DNA of 64,000 nt from Cupriavidus sp. P-10 (GCF_003402535.2 NZ_AP025171.1:2170001-2234000), one strand, 5' to 3'. Positions 1 to 8,277 are shown, counted from the first letter of the stretch. Translations and numbers: made by a program. The notes: a model not told the origin generated them from the sequence alone.

Positions 1-893
1 CCGGACAGCACCGGGAACGGCCGCAGCGCGCCCGAGGCAAACATCGGCGCAAGCTGGTCAAGGATCCTGGCGCAGGCGCCGCTGTCCAGCGCCAGCGTGT
101 CGACGCCGACGTACGTATGCTGGCCGCGATAGAAGGCAAAGATGTCGAACGGCACCGGCTTCTCGATGGTCGAGATAAAGACCTGCGCCGCGCCGATCGC
201 CATCGCCTGGTTGGCCTGCTCGAAGTACGGGCTGCCGACGGTGTTGTAGACGATGTCGGCGCCATGGCCGCCGGTCTCGTCGCGCACCACTTCCGCGATT
301 GCTTCGCGGCTGGCGTCGATCATGCGCACCGCGCCGCTGGCGTGGCCGCGGTAAGCCTCGGCCGCGCGCTCGACGGCAAAGACGCGCGCACCGAGCGCCG
401 TGGCGATCTGGATGGTGGCCTGCCCCACCTTGCCATTGCCGCCACAGACCAGCACGGTGCTGCCGGCCTGCGGCATGCCGGCGCGGCGCAGGCCTTCATA
501 CGCGGTGATGAACGGCACGCCGACGGCGCCGGCCTCCAGCAGCGACACCGACGCCGGCTTGGCGCGCACCGCGCTGGCCTGGATGCGCAGGTACTTGCCA
601 TGCGTGCCGTCGCGGCGGATGCCAAGCTCGCCGCCGCTGCCCCACACCTGCAGGCCCAGCAGCGCGGCGGGACCGTCGACCACCAGGCCGGCATAGTCGC
701 GGCCCGGCGTGCGCGGCCAGATTGCATGCGGCATCAGGCCCAGCGTTGCCTTGACGTCGCTGGGGTTGACCCCGGCACTGGCGACTTCGATGATGCATTG
801 GTCCGCCGCGGCATCGGGGCGCGGTACGCCGAGCAGTTCAAGTTGCAGCGCTTCGATATCGGCGGCTTTCTGGTTCACGCGGATGGTGTTCAT
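1..893 (-). CDS. Zinc-less MDR / quinone oxidoreductase-like protein (C-terminus outside window)
   Basis: Medium-chain dehydrogenase/reductase, probably an NADPH-dependent quinone or enone reductase. About 297 residues are visible; the C-terminus lies beyond the left edge. The N-terminal half is a GroES-like fold. A Rossmann nucleotide-binding motif follows (VLVCGGNGKVGQATIQ, around residue 150). I see no cluster of structural-zinc cysteines, which fits the quinone-reductase branch. The ATG at 893 opens MNTIRVNQ. It is the last gene of a leftward operon, 42 bp after the BKACE gene. The substrate cannot be told; reduction of an unsaturated or keto intermediate made by the upstream ring-cleavage dioxygenase is an inference. 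Confidence 0.75.
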   Translation of the reverse strand, partial: MNTIRVNQKAADIEALQLELLGVPRPDAAADQCIIEVASAGVNPSDVKATLGLMPHAIWPRTPGRDYAGLVVDGPAALLGLQVWGSGGELGIRRDGTHGKYLRIQASAVRAKPASVSLLEAGAVGVPFITAYEGLRRAGMPQAGSTVLVCGGNGKVGQATIQIATALGARVFAVERAAEAYRGHASGAVRMIDASREAIAEVVRDETGGHGADIVYNTVGSPYFEQANQAMAIGAAQVFISTIEKPVPFDIFAFYRGQHTYVGVDTLALDSGACARILDQLAPMFASGALRPFPVLS

Positions 894-935
894 GAGGTTT
901 GTCCTTTCAGGAATCGGCAATACGGTTGGCGGGGC

Positions 936-1820
936 TCAGGCTTCGCGCAGCCCCAGCGTGCGGCGCGCCTCGGCCGGCGACGCGGTCTCGCCGCCAAGCG
1001 AGCGCACGATGTCGCGGGCCTTGGCGACCAGCGCGGCATTGCTCGGGGCCAGCACGCCCTTGTCCAGGTAGATGTTGTCTTCCAGGCCGACGCGCACGTG
1101 GCCGCCGGCCAGCCATGCCTGCGCCACGATCGGGAACTCGGCGCGGCCGATGCCGAAGGCCGACCAGTGCGCGCCGGCGGGCAGCATGTTGCGCGCGTAG
1201 AAGATGGTCTCGGGCGTGGGCGCGAAGCCGTACTTCACCCCCAGCACGAAGGTCCACAGGCCGGGCCCGTCAAGCACGCCGTCGCGGATGAAATCGAGCG
1301 CCATGTTGAGGTCGCCCGAATCGAAAATCTCCAGTTCCGGCATGACGCCGGCGGCGCGGATCGCGGCGGCCATCTTGCGCACGTTGGCGGGCGTGTTGAT
1401 GACCACGTCGCCGCCGGAATTCATGGTATTGAGGTCGAGCGAACACACGTCCGGGCGCAACGCGGTGATGTGCTCGACGCGCTTGCCCGGAGGCAGCAGC
1501 GTGGTGCCCGGCGCCGCCACGCGCGGCTCGTCTTCGCTTGGTACGAAGCGGCCGCCGGGACCGGTGGTGAGGTTGATGATCAGCGTGCGGTTGCGCGCGC
1601 GGATGCGGTCGATGACGTCGGCGTAGTACTCGAGCGCCATCGACGGGCGGCCGGTCTCGGGATCGCGCACGTGGATATGGGCGGCGGCAGCGCCAGCTTC
1701 GGCGGCTTCGAGCGCGGCGTCGGCGATCTGCGCGGGCGTGACCGGCAGGCCGGGATGCTGCTCGGGGGTGACGATATTGCCGGTCACCGCGCAGGTGATG
1801 ATGGTCTTGCGTGCGTGCAT
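936..1820 (-). CDS. Beta-keto acid cleavage enzyme (BKACE, DUF849)
   Basis: A 294-residue TIM-barrel enzyme of the BKACE (3-keto-5-aminohexanoate cleavage) family. The family condenses a beta-keto acid with acetyl-CoA to give acetoacetate and a new acyl-CoA. The metal-binding pair is visible as AAHIHVRDPETG (His48 and His50), and the conserved glutamate lies in VGLEDNIYL near residue 250. The ATG at 1820 (MHARKTIITCAVTG) matches the usual family start; a longer frame upstream would run into the SDR gene. It sits between an SDR and an MDR in an operon headed by an intradiol dioxygenase, so its keto acid may come from aromatic ring cleavage. Substrates vary widely in this family, so specificity is open. 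Confidence 0.88.
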   Translation of the reverse strand: MHARKTIITCAVTGNIVTPEQHPGLPVTPAQIADAALEAAEAGAAAAHIHVRDPETGRPSMALEYYADVIDRIRARNRTLIINLTTGPGGRFVPSEDEPRVAAPGTTLLPPGKRVEHITALRPDVCSLDLNTMNSGGDVVINTPANVRKMAAAIRAAGVMPELEIFDSGDLNMALDFIRDGVLDGPGLWTFVLGVKYGFAPTPETIFYARNMLPAGAHWSAFGIGRAEFPIVAQAWLAGGHVRVGLEDNIYLDKGVLAPSNAALVAKARDIVRSLGGETASPAEARRTLGLREA

Positions 1821-1867
1821 GAGAGAACGTTGGTTAAGAACAAGAGGAAAAGGAGCGCGGCGCGGGG

Positions 1868-2617
1868 CTAGCCGAGCTGCCGGCCGCCGTCGACGACGAT
1901 GGTGGTGCCGGTGGCAAAGCGCAGCGAAGTCGCGCACGCGGCGATGGCGTCGGCCACGTCCTGCGCCTGGCCGATGCGCTGCAGCGGCGTCGTCCTGGCG
2001 GCGCGCTCGTTGAAGCTGCTGTCGCGGCCGGGCACGAAGGCGCTGTCGACCACGCCGGGCGAGACGTTCAGCACGCGGATCTGCGGCGCCAGTGCGCGCC
2101 CGAGCGACATCGCCATGACGTCGAGCCCGGCCTTGGCCGCGCAGTACGCCACGTTGCTGCCCTGCCCGTTTCTACCCGCGATGGAGCCGACATTGACCAC
2201 CAGACCGTCGCCGCTGGCGCGCAGGTGCGGCGCGAAGGCGCGGATTGCGGCGAACTGGCCGCGCCAGTTGATGGCGAAGAGTTCATCGATCAGCGCGTCG
2301 TCGAGTGCGTCGAGGTCGGCGTGCGGGATCGCCCGCGTAAAGCCGGCGGTATTGACCAGCATGTCGACGCGGCCGTAATGGCAGATGACTTCGTCGGCCA
2401 GCGCGCGCAGCGAGGCGCTGTCGGCGACTTCCGCGACGGCGGCAAGATGGTTGCCGGCCGGCAGCGCGGCCGCGGCGCTCGCCGCCTTGTCGGCGTCGCG
2501 GCCGGTCAAAACGATGCTCGCGCCGAGGCGGGCCAGCGTTTCACCGGCGGCAAAGCCGATGCTGCCGGTGCCGCCGAGGATCACGGCAACCTTGCCGGAA
2601 AGAGGAGATGCGCTCAT
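1868..2617 (-). CDS. SDR family NAD(P)-dependent oxidoreductase
   Basis: Classical short-chain dehydrogenase/reductase of 249 residues. The cofactor motif GGTGSIG lies at about 15-21, the NAG-type motif appears as NTAG near 89-92, and the catalytic set is Ser145, Tyr158 and Lys162 (in AYCAAK). The C-terminus ends in the common TTIVVDGGRQLG type. The ATG at 2617 follows the dioxygenase stop by 41 bp, and the BKACE gene starts 47 bp downstream, so it is the second gene of a four-gene operon. It probably interconverts a hydroxy and a keto group on the pathway intermediate. The exact substrate is unknown. Confidence 0.85.
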   Translation of the reverse strand: MSASPLSGKVAVILGGTGSIGFAAGETLARLGASIVLTGRDADKAASAAAALPAGNHLAAVAEVADSASLRALADEVICHYGRVDMLVNTAGFTRAIPHADLDALDDALIDELFAINWRGQFAAIRAFAPHLRASGDGLVVNVGSIAGRNGQGSNVAYCAAKAGLDVMAMSLGRALAPQIRVLNVSPGVVDSAFVPGRDSSFNERAARTTPLQRIGQAQDVADAIAACATSLRFATGTTIVVDGGRQLG

Positions 2618-2658
2618 GTTCGGAGTTGGAATTTGCGTAAAAGGAATTCGGCCAGTGT

Positions 2659-3594
2659 TCAGTCGATCGGCGGCTTGGGAAAGGTCTGCTGCCCCGGTTC
2701 CAGCGTGAAGTCGAAGTCCAGCGTGTAGAACGGCGCCGGCACGTCGCCCCACGGGCTGCGGCCCTGCTCGTGCAGTTGCAGCGTGCCGACCAGTTGCCGG
2801 TGCACGCCAAAGGTGACGTCCGAGGCCAGCTTGTCGGCCTCGTCGGCAAACACCTGCGTCACCAGCGTCCGGTATCCCGGCGCCGCGACGATGAAATGGA
2901 TATGCGCCGGCCGGTACGGATGGCGCTGCTGCGCGGCCAGCAAGGCGCCGACCGGGCCATCGGTCGGGACGGGGTAGCCCGCCGGGCGCACCGTGCGGAA
3001 GTGGTAGCCACCGTCCGCATCGGTATGGAAGCACCCGCGCAGGTTGCGGTCGGGCTGGGTCGGATCCTGGTTGTCGTACAGGCCGACCGGCGAGGCCTGC
3101 CACACCTCCACCAGCGCGCCGGCCAGCGGCGTGCCGTCGGTGCCGCGCACGGTGCCGCTGACCAGCAGCGGCAGGCCGGGCGCGTCGTCCTGCACCACGC
3201 AGTCGCCGCAGGCATAGCGCGGCGCATTGGCGCGGTAGAACGGGCCGAGCAAGGCACCGGGCGTGCGGCCGTCGCGGGTGCTGTTGTTCATCACCGTCAC
3301 CAGCGTCGACAGGCCCAGCACATCCGCCGCTAGTACGACTTCGTTGTGCTTGGCATGGGTCGCGTGGCCAAGGCTGGCGAGCCAGCCCAGCGCAAACTCG
3401 AACTCTTCGTCGGTCAGGCGCACCTCCCGCAGGAAGCCGTGCAGGTGCCGGACCAGCGCATCCATGACCAGGTGCAGGCGCGGGTTGGCGGTGTCCGCCA
3501 TCGCGGCCTGGACGATGCCGGTGACCGAATGTTCGTCGTCTATCAGCGTGGGGCGCGGGGCCGGCGATACCGGCCGCGCGATCGATGTTTCCAT
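2659..3594 (-). CDS. Intradiol ring-cleavage dioxygenase (hydroxyquinol/catechol 1,2-dioxygenase type)
   Basis: A 311-residue non-haem Fe(III) enzyme that opens a catecholic ring between its two hydroxyls. The expected iron ligands are present: Tyr173 (VGLYDNQ), Tyr207 (GYPVPTDGPVG), His231 and His233 (RPAHIHF). An N-terminal helical linker domain precedes the beta-sandwich. The YPVPTDGPVG loop resembles hydroxyquinol and chlorocatechol dioxygenases more than plain catechol enzymes. The ATG at 3594 is chosen because a GGAGG (complement of 3601-3606) lies 6 nt upstream; an in-frame TTG at 3612 lacks such a site. First gene of the operon, directly below a 12-bp palindrome. Hydroxyquinol as substrate is inference. 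Confidence 0.88.
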   Translation of the reverse strand: METSIARPVSPAPRPTLIDDEHSVTGIVQAAMADTANPRLHLVMDALVRHLHGFLREVRLTDEEFEFALGWLASLGHATHAKHNEVVLAADVLGLSTLVTVMNNSTRDGRTPGALLGPFYRANAPRYACGDCVVQDDAPGLPLLVSGTVRGTDGTPLAGALVEVWQASPVGLYDNQDPTQPDRNLRGCFHTDADGGYHFRTVRPAGYPVPTDGPVGALLAAQQRHPYRPAHIHFIVAAPGYRTLVTQVFADEADKLASDVTFGVHRQLVGTLQLHEQGRSPWGDVPAPFYTLDFDFTLEPGQQTFPKPPID

Positions 3595-3608
3595 GTCATG
3601 CCTCCTTT

Positions 3609-3620
3609 GCAAACGTTTGC
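3609..3620. promoter_or_regulatory. GCAAACGTTTGC palindrome, LacI/PurR-like operator
   Basis: A perfect 12-bp palindrome, GCAAACGTTTGC, sits next to the ribosome binding site of the intradiol dioxygenase gene. Its AAACGTTT core with a central CpG is the form bound by LacI/GalR/PurR-family repressors. No LacI-family gene is present in the window, so the regulator would be encoded elsewhere. Confidence 0.5.
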
Positions 3621-4053
3621 AGTATTATCGGCGGCCGGCGCGGCAGGTCAAGGTGAAAGTTCGGACCAGCAGCCGCCCGATGCGCCACTCCCCGTCCGAA
3701 ATCGCAATCAAAACAAGCCGCTAAGCCACGTATTCGGGACAAACCCTAGGCCGTCTCCGCCCACGCGGAGGGTGGCAAATGGCGTTCTGATTACCTATAT
3801 ATGCCTCAACAGGCACTAATTGGCGGCACCTGACATGCCGGCGAGCGCTGGCCGCGCCACAATGCATCCGCGGCGTGGCCCTTTGCGCTCACACAAGCGT
3901 TGAACTGGTGGAAGCCCGGTCACAATCGACACCCCGGACTTGGCACAGTGATCGCTACCGTGCGGACGCCCCGACTTGCCTGCCATGCCCAGGGACCTGG
4001 CAATGCTGCCAGCGATCCCCCCATCGACCCGCCTTACTACGCAAGGAAAACCG
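3621..4053. other. Intergenic region between the dioxygenase operon and the autoinducer synthase
   Basis: About 430 bp between divergent genes. It must hold the promoters of both. I see an AT-rich patch (TATATATG around 3797-3804) but no convincing -35 partner, and no coding frame with a plausible product. Nothing else is recognised. Confidence 0.4.
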
Positions 4054-5358
4054 ATGTTCTCCGCCGCCCAGCGTCCGCAGCCGACGCCCTCCGTTCCCTG
4101 CTTCCCCCGCAGCGTGGCCACGCCGCCGCTGCCGCAGTGGATCGCAGCCCGCATGTCTGAGCACTTCGATGCCCGGCTGGGCCAGCTCTGGGGCGGCGAC
4201 CACCTCTTGCACGGGCGCAAGCCGGGGCCCGACGCGCTGCACCTGAGCAGCAACGACTACCTGTGCCTGCTGGGCGAGCGGCCATTGCTGGAAACGCAGG
4301 CCCGTGCCCTGCTGGACGAGCAGCCCGAACTGCTGATGTCGTCAGTGTTCCAGTACGGCGAGACGCCGCAGCGCCACGTCGAACGCAAGCTGGCCAACCT
4401 GATGCAGGCCGAGGACGGGCTGATCGCCCAGTCGGGCTGGGCCGCCAATGTCGGTCTGGTGCAATGCATCGCCGGGCCGGGCGTGCCGGTCTACATCGAC
4501 ATGAACGGCCACGCCTCGCTGTGGGAAGGCATTACCGCGGCAGGCGCGCAGGCCGTGCCGATCCGCCACAACGACGTGGCCCATGCGCGCCGCCAGGCCG
4601 AACGCTTCGGCCCCGGCGTGATCATGGTCGACGCGGTCTACTCGACCACCGGCAGCGTGGCGCCGCTGGAGCAATATGTCGCGGTGGCGGAGGCGTCGGG
4701 GTCGGTGCTGGTCGTGGATGAGTCGCACTCGCTCGGCACCCATGGGCCGTCGGGCGGCGGGCTGGTGCCGGCGCTGGGGCTGTCGGAGCGGGTGCATTTC
4801 CGCACCGCGTCGCTGGCCAAGGCTTTTGCCGGACGCGCGGGCTTCGTCACCTGCTCCAGCAGGTTCAAGGACTTCTTCGCGGTCGAGTCGCGGCCGGCCA
4901 TCTTCAGTTCGGGGCTGCTGCGCCACGAGATTGCGTGGTTCGACGCCGCCATCGATTTCATCGCGGCGGCGGACCACCGGCGCGAACAACTGCATGCGAT
5001 CACCCGCGAAACCCGCGAAGCGATCAGTGCGCTCGGCTACAACATCAGCGACGGCTCCGAGCAGATCATCGGGCTGGAGGCCGGCACCGAGCCGCAGGTG
5101 ATGGTCCTGCGCAACGCGCTGCAGCGGCGCGGCATCTTCGGCGCGGTATTCTGCTCGCCGGCAACCCCCAAGAATCGGGCATTGATGCGACTTACCCTGC
5201 ATGCGAAACTTAGCGCCGGTGAAATCGACCGGCTGGTAAGCGTCCTCGCCAGTATCCGCGACGAGGTACGTCTGGAAGAATGGTCATCGACGCGCCGCAG
5301 CCGGCGCAAATCCCTCAATCCCAAAGAGGAGCTCGCCGCAAGCTCCCGCGAGGAGTAG
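4054..5358 (+). CDS. cqsA: CqsA/LqsA-type alpha-hydroxyketone autoinducer synthase
   Basis: A 434-residue PLP-dependent acyl-CoA transferase of the aminotransferase fold I (alpha-oxoamine synthase) group. The PLP lysine is Lys256 in TASLAKAFAGRAG, which matches the CqsA pattern, and the cofactor aspartate is in VVDESHS (Asp222). Known members (Vibrio CqsA, Legionella LqsA, Janthinobacterium JqsA) join an acyl-CoA to an amino acid or SAM-derived moiety to make a diffusible hydroxyketone signal. The ATG at 4054 has AAGGA 6 nt upstream, so longer frames are not needed. A histidine kinase starts 3 nt after the stop, the pairing expected for signal synthase and receptor. The length of the acyl chain cannot be read from sequence. 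Confidence 0.85.
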   Translation: MFSAAQRPQPTPSVPCFPRSVATPPLPQWIAARMSEHFDARLGQLWGGDHLLHGRKPGPDALHLSSNDYLCLLGERPLLETQARALLDEQPELLMSSVFQYGETPQRHVERKLANLMQAEDGLIAQSGWAANVGLVQCIAGPGVPVYIDMNGHASLWEGITAAGAQAVPIRHNDVAHARRQAERFGPGVIMVDAVYSTTGSVAPLEQYVAVAEASGSVLVVDESHSLGTHGPSGGGLVPALGLSERVHFRTASLAKAFAGRAGFVTCSSRFKDFFAVESRPAIFSSGLLRHEIAWFDAAIDFIAAADHRREQLHAITRETREAISALGYNISDGSEQIIGLEAGTEPQVMVLRNALQRRGIFGAVFCSPATPKNRALMRLTLHAKLSAGEIDRLVSVLASIRDEVRLEEWSSTRRSRRKSLNPKEELAASSREE

Positions 5359-5361
5359 CCG

Positions 5362-6699
5362 TTGGAGATGGAAGCAGAGTTGGCCGACACAGGTGGCCGC
5401 AAGCGCCGCACCGGCCTTTCCGGTCTTTCCGGCCTTTCCGGGCTTGCGCGCCGGGCCTGGCAGGCGGTGTTCGATACCGCGGCGCGGGCCATCCTGCTTG
5501 ACGAGGAAAGCGTCATCCGCCTGCGGCGGATCCAGATGGTGGGCGCGCTGGGGGTGATCGGGCATCCGCTCTACTACCTGATCTGGTCCTACGTGTTCCC
5601 GCAGCCCTACGAAAACCTGTGGCTGCGGCTGGTCTGCACCGCGCTGTTCGTGCCGCTGCTCTTCGCCAGCGCGTTCTCGCACCAGCGCTGGCTGCCGCCC
5701 TACGCGCTGTTTGCGATCACGGTGGGGATGCCGTTCGCTTTCATCTTCCTGTACCTGGAGAACGGCGGCTCGATGGCCTGGGCCGAGTCGGTCATCATTG
5801 CCGTGGTGATCCTCTACCACTTCAATACGGCGTTCGCGACCATCTCGCTGCTGTCCGGCGCGGCGGCGGCGGTCGCGCTGTTCGTGCTGGCCGGCAATTC
5901 CATGGGCGGGATCCCGTGGGAGCCGGTGCTGCTGCAGCTGCCGATCATCGGCTTCGTGATCTCGGTGCTGGTGGTGATCAAGCTCGACCGCCAGCTGCTG
6001 ATCGAACAGAAGCGGCGCGGCATGGCGGCGGCGCTGGCCACCGTCGCGCATGAGCTGCGTACGCCGCTGACGAGCCTGAGCATCAGCGCGAGCGGGCTCA
6101 AGGCGCGGCTGCCGGCCGCGCTGGACCAGGACGCGCCGCGCCGCGAGGGGCTGATGCAGGCGGTCGCGCGCATGGAGTCCGACATCGCGCATATCAGCAA
6201 CAGCATCGAACTGCTGGTCGCCAACTCCAAGAACCCGGAAAAGGCCACGCGCGAGCTGTTCGAGCTGGGCGGCGTGATCCGCGACACCATCGCCCGCTTT
6301 CCGTTCGATGAGCCGGGCCGCGACATCGTCACGATCGATGTGCCCGGGTCGGTGCGCGTGCTCGGCAACGCGCAGCTGTTCGGGCTGGTCATGACCAACC
6401 TGCTGAAGAACGCGCTCGAAGCGATCAAGCGCGCCGGCAAGGGCGATATCCAGATCCGCTGCGAGGTCCGGCCGGACGGGGTGCATGTCGCCTTCCGCGA
6501 CACCGCGACCGGGGTGCCGCCACAGGTGCTGGCGCGCATGTTCCAGCCCTTCTTCTCCTACCCGGCACACCGCGGCACCGGCATCGGGCTGGCCTTCTGC
6601 CAGAACGTGCTGACCAGCTGGGGCGCCGGCATCAGCTGCCGTTCCGTCGAACACGAATTCACCGAGTTCGATATCCGCTTCCCGCACAAGGACCACTGA
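5362..6699 (+). CDS. Membrane sensor histidine kinase, LqsS/CqsS-like
   Basis: A 445-residue kinase. After a basic N-terminus come about six hydrophobic segments (roughly residues 55-207), then the H-box VAHELRTPLTSLS with phospho-acceptor His230, an N-box (NLLKNALEAI) and a G-box (GTGIGLAFCQN). There is no C-terminal receiver domain, as in LqsS and unlike Vibrio CqsS. Translation probably begins at TTG 5362, which has AGGAG 6 nt upstream inside the end of the synthase gene; ATG 5368 is the alternative. It is the likely receptor for the neighbouring synthase's signal. No response regulator is encoded next to it. Codons 18-26 are three 9-bp tandem repeats giving GLSGLSGLS. Confidence 0.82.
   Translation: MEMEAELADTGGRKRRTGLSGLSGLSGLARRAWQAVFDTAARAILLDEESVIRLRRIQMVGALGVIGHPLYYLIWSYVFPQPYENLWLRLVCTALFVPLLFASAFSHQRWLPPYALFAITVGMPFAFIFLYLENGGSMAWAESVIIAVVILYHFNTAFATISLLSGAAAAVALFVLAGNSMGGIPWEPVLLQLPIIGFVISVLVVIKLDRQLLIEQKRRGMAAALATVAHELRTPLTSLSISASGLKARLPAALDQDAPRREGLMQAVARMESDIAHISNSIELLVANSKNPEKATRELFELGGVIRDTIARFPFDEPGRDIVTIDVPGSVRVLGNAQLFGLVMTNLLKNALEAIKRAGKGDIQIRCEVRPDGVHVAFRDTATGVPPQVLARMFQPFFSYPAHRGTGIGLAFCQNVLTSWGAGISCRSVEHEFTEFDIRFPHKDH
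5413..5439 (+). repeat. 9-bp x 3 tandem repeat inside the kinase gene
   Basis: Three near-identical 9-bp units (GGCCTTTCC, GGTCTTTCC, GGCCTTTCC) lie in frame in the kinase's cytoplasmic N-terminal tail. Copy-number change would add or remove three residues without shifting frame. Confidence 0.7.
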
Positions 6700-6718
6700 G
6701 AAGGACCACTGAGCGGCA

Positions 6719-7330
6719 TCAGCCGGACAGCGCCAGCGCCACCTGTTGCCGCAGCAGCGGCAGCACGTCGGTATCGAACCATGGGTGGCGCCGCAGCCAG
6801 AAGCGGTTGCGCGGGCTGGGGTGCGGCAGCGGGAAGAAGCGCGGCAGGTACCCGGCGCATGCGGCCACGGTATCAGCCAGCGTTGCCCCGGCCCGGCTGC
6901 CGAGGTAGCAGGCCTGTGCGTGGCGGCCGATCAGCAGCGTCAGGCGGATGTCGGGCATGGACGCCAGCAGCGGCGCATGCCACAGCGGCGCGCATTCGCG
7001 CCGCGGCGGCAGGTCGCCACTCGCACCCTTGCCCGGATAACACAGCCCCATCGGCACGATCGCCACCTTGCCGGCGTCATAAAACTGCTCCGGCGTCAGC
7101 TGCAGCCAGCTGCGCAGCAGGTCGCCGGAAGGGTCGTTCCAGGGGATGCCGGTTTCATGCACGCGCCGTCCGGGCGCCTGGCCGACGATCAGCAGGCGCG
7201 CATGGGCGCCGGCCTGCACCACCGGCCGCGGTTCGTGCGGCAAGGCGCAGGCGCGGCAGCCGGCAATGTCGGCGAGGAGCCGGTCAAGCGTGGTGGATCG
7301 GGTACGCGGCAAAATCTGCGGGCTGGGCAA
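6719..7330 (-). CDS. Uracil-DNA glycosylase family protein
   Basis: A 203-residue protein of the UDG superfamily, single-domain family 4/5-like. An N-terminal pair of cysteines (GCRAC, about 24-28) is followed by the GQAPG motif (IVGQAPGRRVHETG), an IPWNDPSGD segment, and a C-terminal HPSPRN motif typical of UDG domains. It would remove uracil or a related lesion from DNA. I place the start at TTG 7330, preceded by GGGAG; an open frame continues upstream but runs into the IclR gene. It converges with the histidine kinase gene and lies just downstream of the IclR gene on the same strand, with no functional link to either. Confidence 0.75.
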   Translation of the reverse strand: MPSPQILPRTRSTTLDRLLADIAGCRACALPHEPRPVVQAGAHARLLIVGQAPGRRVHETGIPWNDPSGDLLRSWLQLTPEQFYDAGKVAIVPMGLCYPGKGASGDLPPRRECAPLWHAPLLASMPDIRLTLLIGRHAQACYLGSRAGATLADTVAACAGYLPRFFPLPHPSPRNRFWLRRHPWFDTDVLPLLRQQVALALSG

Positions 7331-7380
7331 TGCGGGGGCTCCCAGTGTAAGCGCTTTGCCCGGCAGGGCAGGTTCGCCCG

Positions 7381-8277
7381 CTACCGCGCACAAAGCACCC
7401 GCGCCATCTCGTCGGCGGCGCCCTGCAGCAGCGGCACCGCCTTGAGCAAGGCCTCCATCGACACGCGCGCCGTCGGCGCATGGCAGGCGATGGCTGCCAC
7501 TACCTGACGTTGCCCCGGCTTCGATGGCTCCGGCCCCGGCTCCCGTACCGGCACCGCCACCGCGCACATGCCGCGCACGAATTCCTCATGGTCGACGCCG
7601 ATCGCGCGCGTGCCCAGCCGGTCCAGCTCCGCCTCCAGCGACGCCAGGTCCGACAAGGTCCGCGGCGTGTTGCGCGTCAGCGCCAGGCGCGCCAGCATCT
7701 GGCGCCGCTCCAGCCGGTTCATCGCTGCCAGGAACAGCTTGCCGCTGGCGGTGCAGTGCAGCGGCACGTGGATACCCGGCGACAGCTGCAGCCGCAGGGG
7801 CTCGTGCGTCTCGACGCGCTCCACGTAGAGCACGCGGTCGCCGTCCAGCGCGGTGAGGTTGCAGGTCTCGCCCAGGTTCGCCACCAGGCGGGCCAGGATG
7901 GCCCGGCACTCGCGCAGCACCGGCGGGCTGCGCAGCGTCTGCAGCGCCAGCGCGCTGGCGCCGGGCCCGGGCACGAAGCCGCGCTCGGCCGGCATCCTGA
8001 CCACGAAGCCGGCGCGCTCCATCGCGGCCAGCAGCCGCATCAGCGTTGCCTTGGGTACGTGCAGGCGCTGCGACAACTGCGACAGGGTCTGCGGATGCTG
8101 GGCGCGGGCCAGGCTTGCCAGCACCGTCAGCGCGCGCAGGCTGCGGGCATCGTCCTCGCCGGCAGCAGCCGCGCCCGCGTCAGTGGCCAGGTTTGTGGCC
8201 AGGTTTGTACCCAGCGCGCCGCCGGCGGCCTCTGCTGCACTGCGATTCTGAAACGGGATTGACACGTTCTGTTTCAC
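7381..8277 (-). CDS. IclR family transcriptional regulator
   Basis: A 298-residue regulator. The first 40 residues are a low-complexity tail containing a tandem NLATNLAT, encoded by a 12-bp direct duplication at 8183-8206. A winged helix follows (about 45-105, with TLSQLSQRLHVPKATLMRLL), then a C-terminal IclR effector domain (about 120-290). The start is a GTG at 8277 with GAGGAGA 8 nt upstream. It is divergent from a GMC oxidoreductase and permease pair that it probably controls through sites in the shared 140-bp region. One such site overlaps its own start codon, which suggests autoregulation. The effector is unknown. Confidence 0.87.
   Translation of the reverse strand: MKQNVSIPFQNRSAAEAAGGALGTNLATNLATDAGAAAAGEDDARSLRALTVLASLARAQHPQTLSQLSQRLHVPKATLMRLLAAMERAGFVVRMPAERGFVPGPGASALALQTLRSPPVLRECRAILARLVANLGETCNLTALDGDRVLYVERVETHEPLRLQLSPGIHVPLHCTASGKLFLAAMNRLERRQMLARLALTRNTPRTLSDLASLEAELDRLGTRAIGVDHEEFVRGMCAVAVPVREPGPEPSKPGQRQVVAAIACHAPTARVSMEALLKAVPLLQGAADEMARVLCAR

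Noticed and set aside
117..1871. Long open frame on the plus strand opposite the BKACE, SDR and MDR genes
   Set aside because: Its translation is Arg/Ala/His-rich with no recognisable motif, and the minus-strand genes have clear catalytic motifs. High-GC codon bias leaves such antisense frames open.
3797..3804. TATATATG as a promoter -10 for the autoinducer synthase gene
   Set aside because: No acceptable -35 box at 16-18 bp, and the start codon is 250 bp downstream. Support is too weak to list as a promoter.
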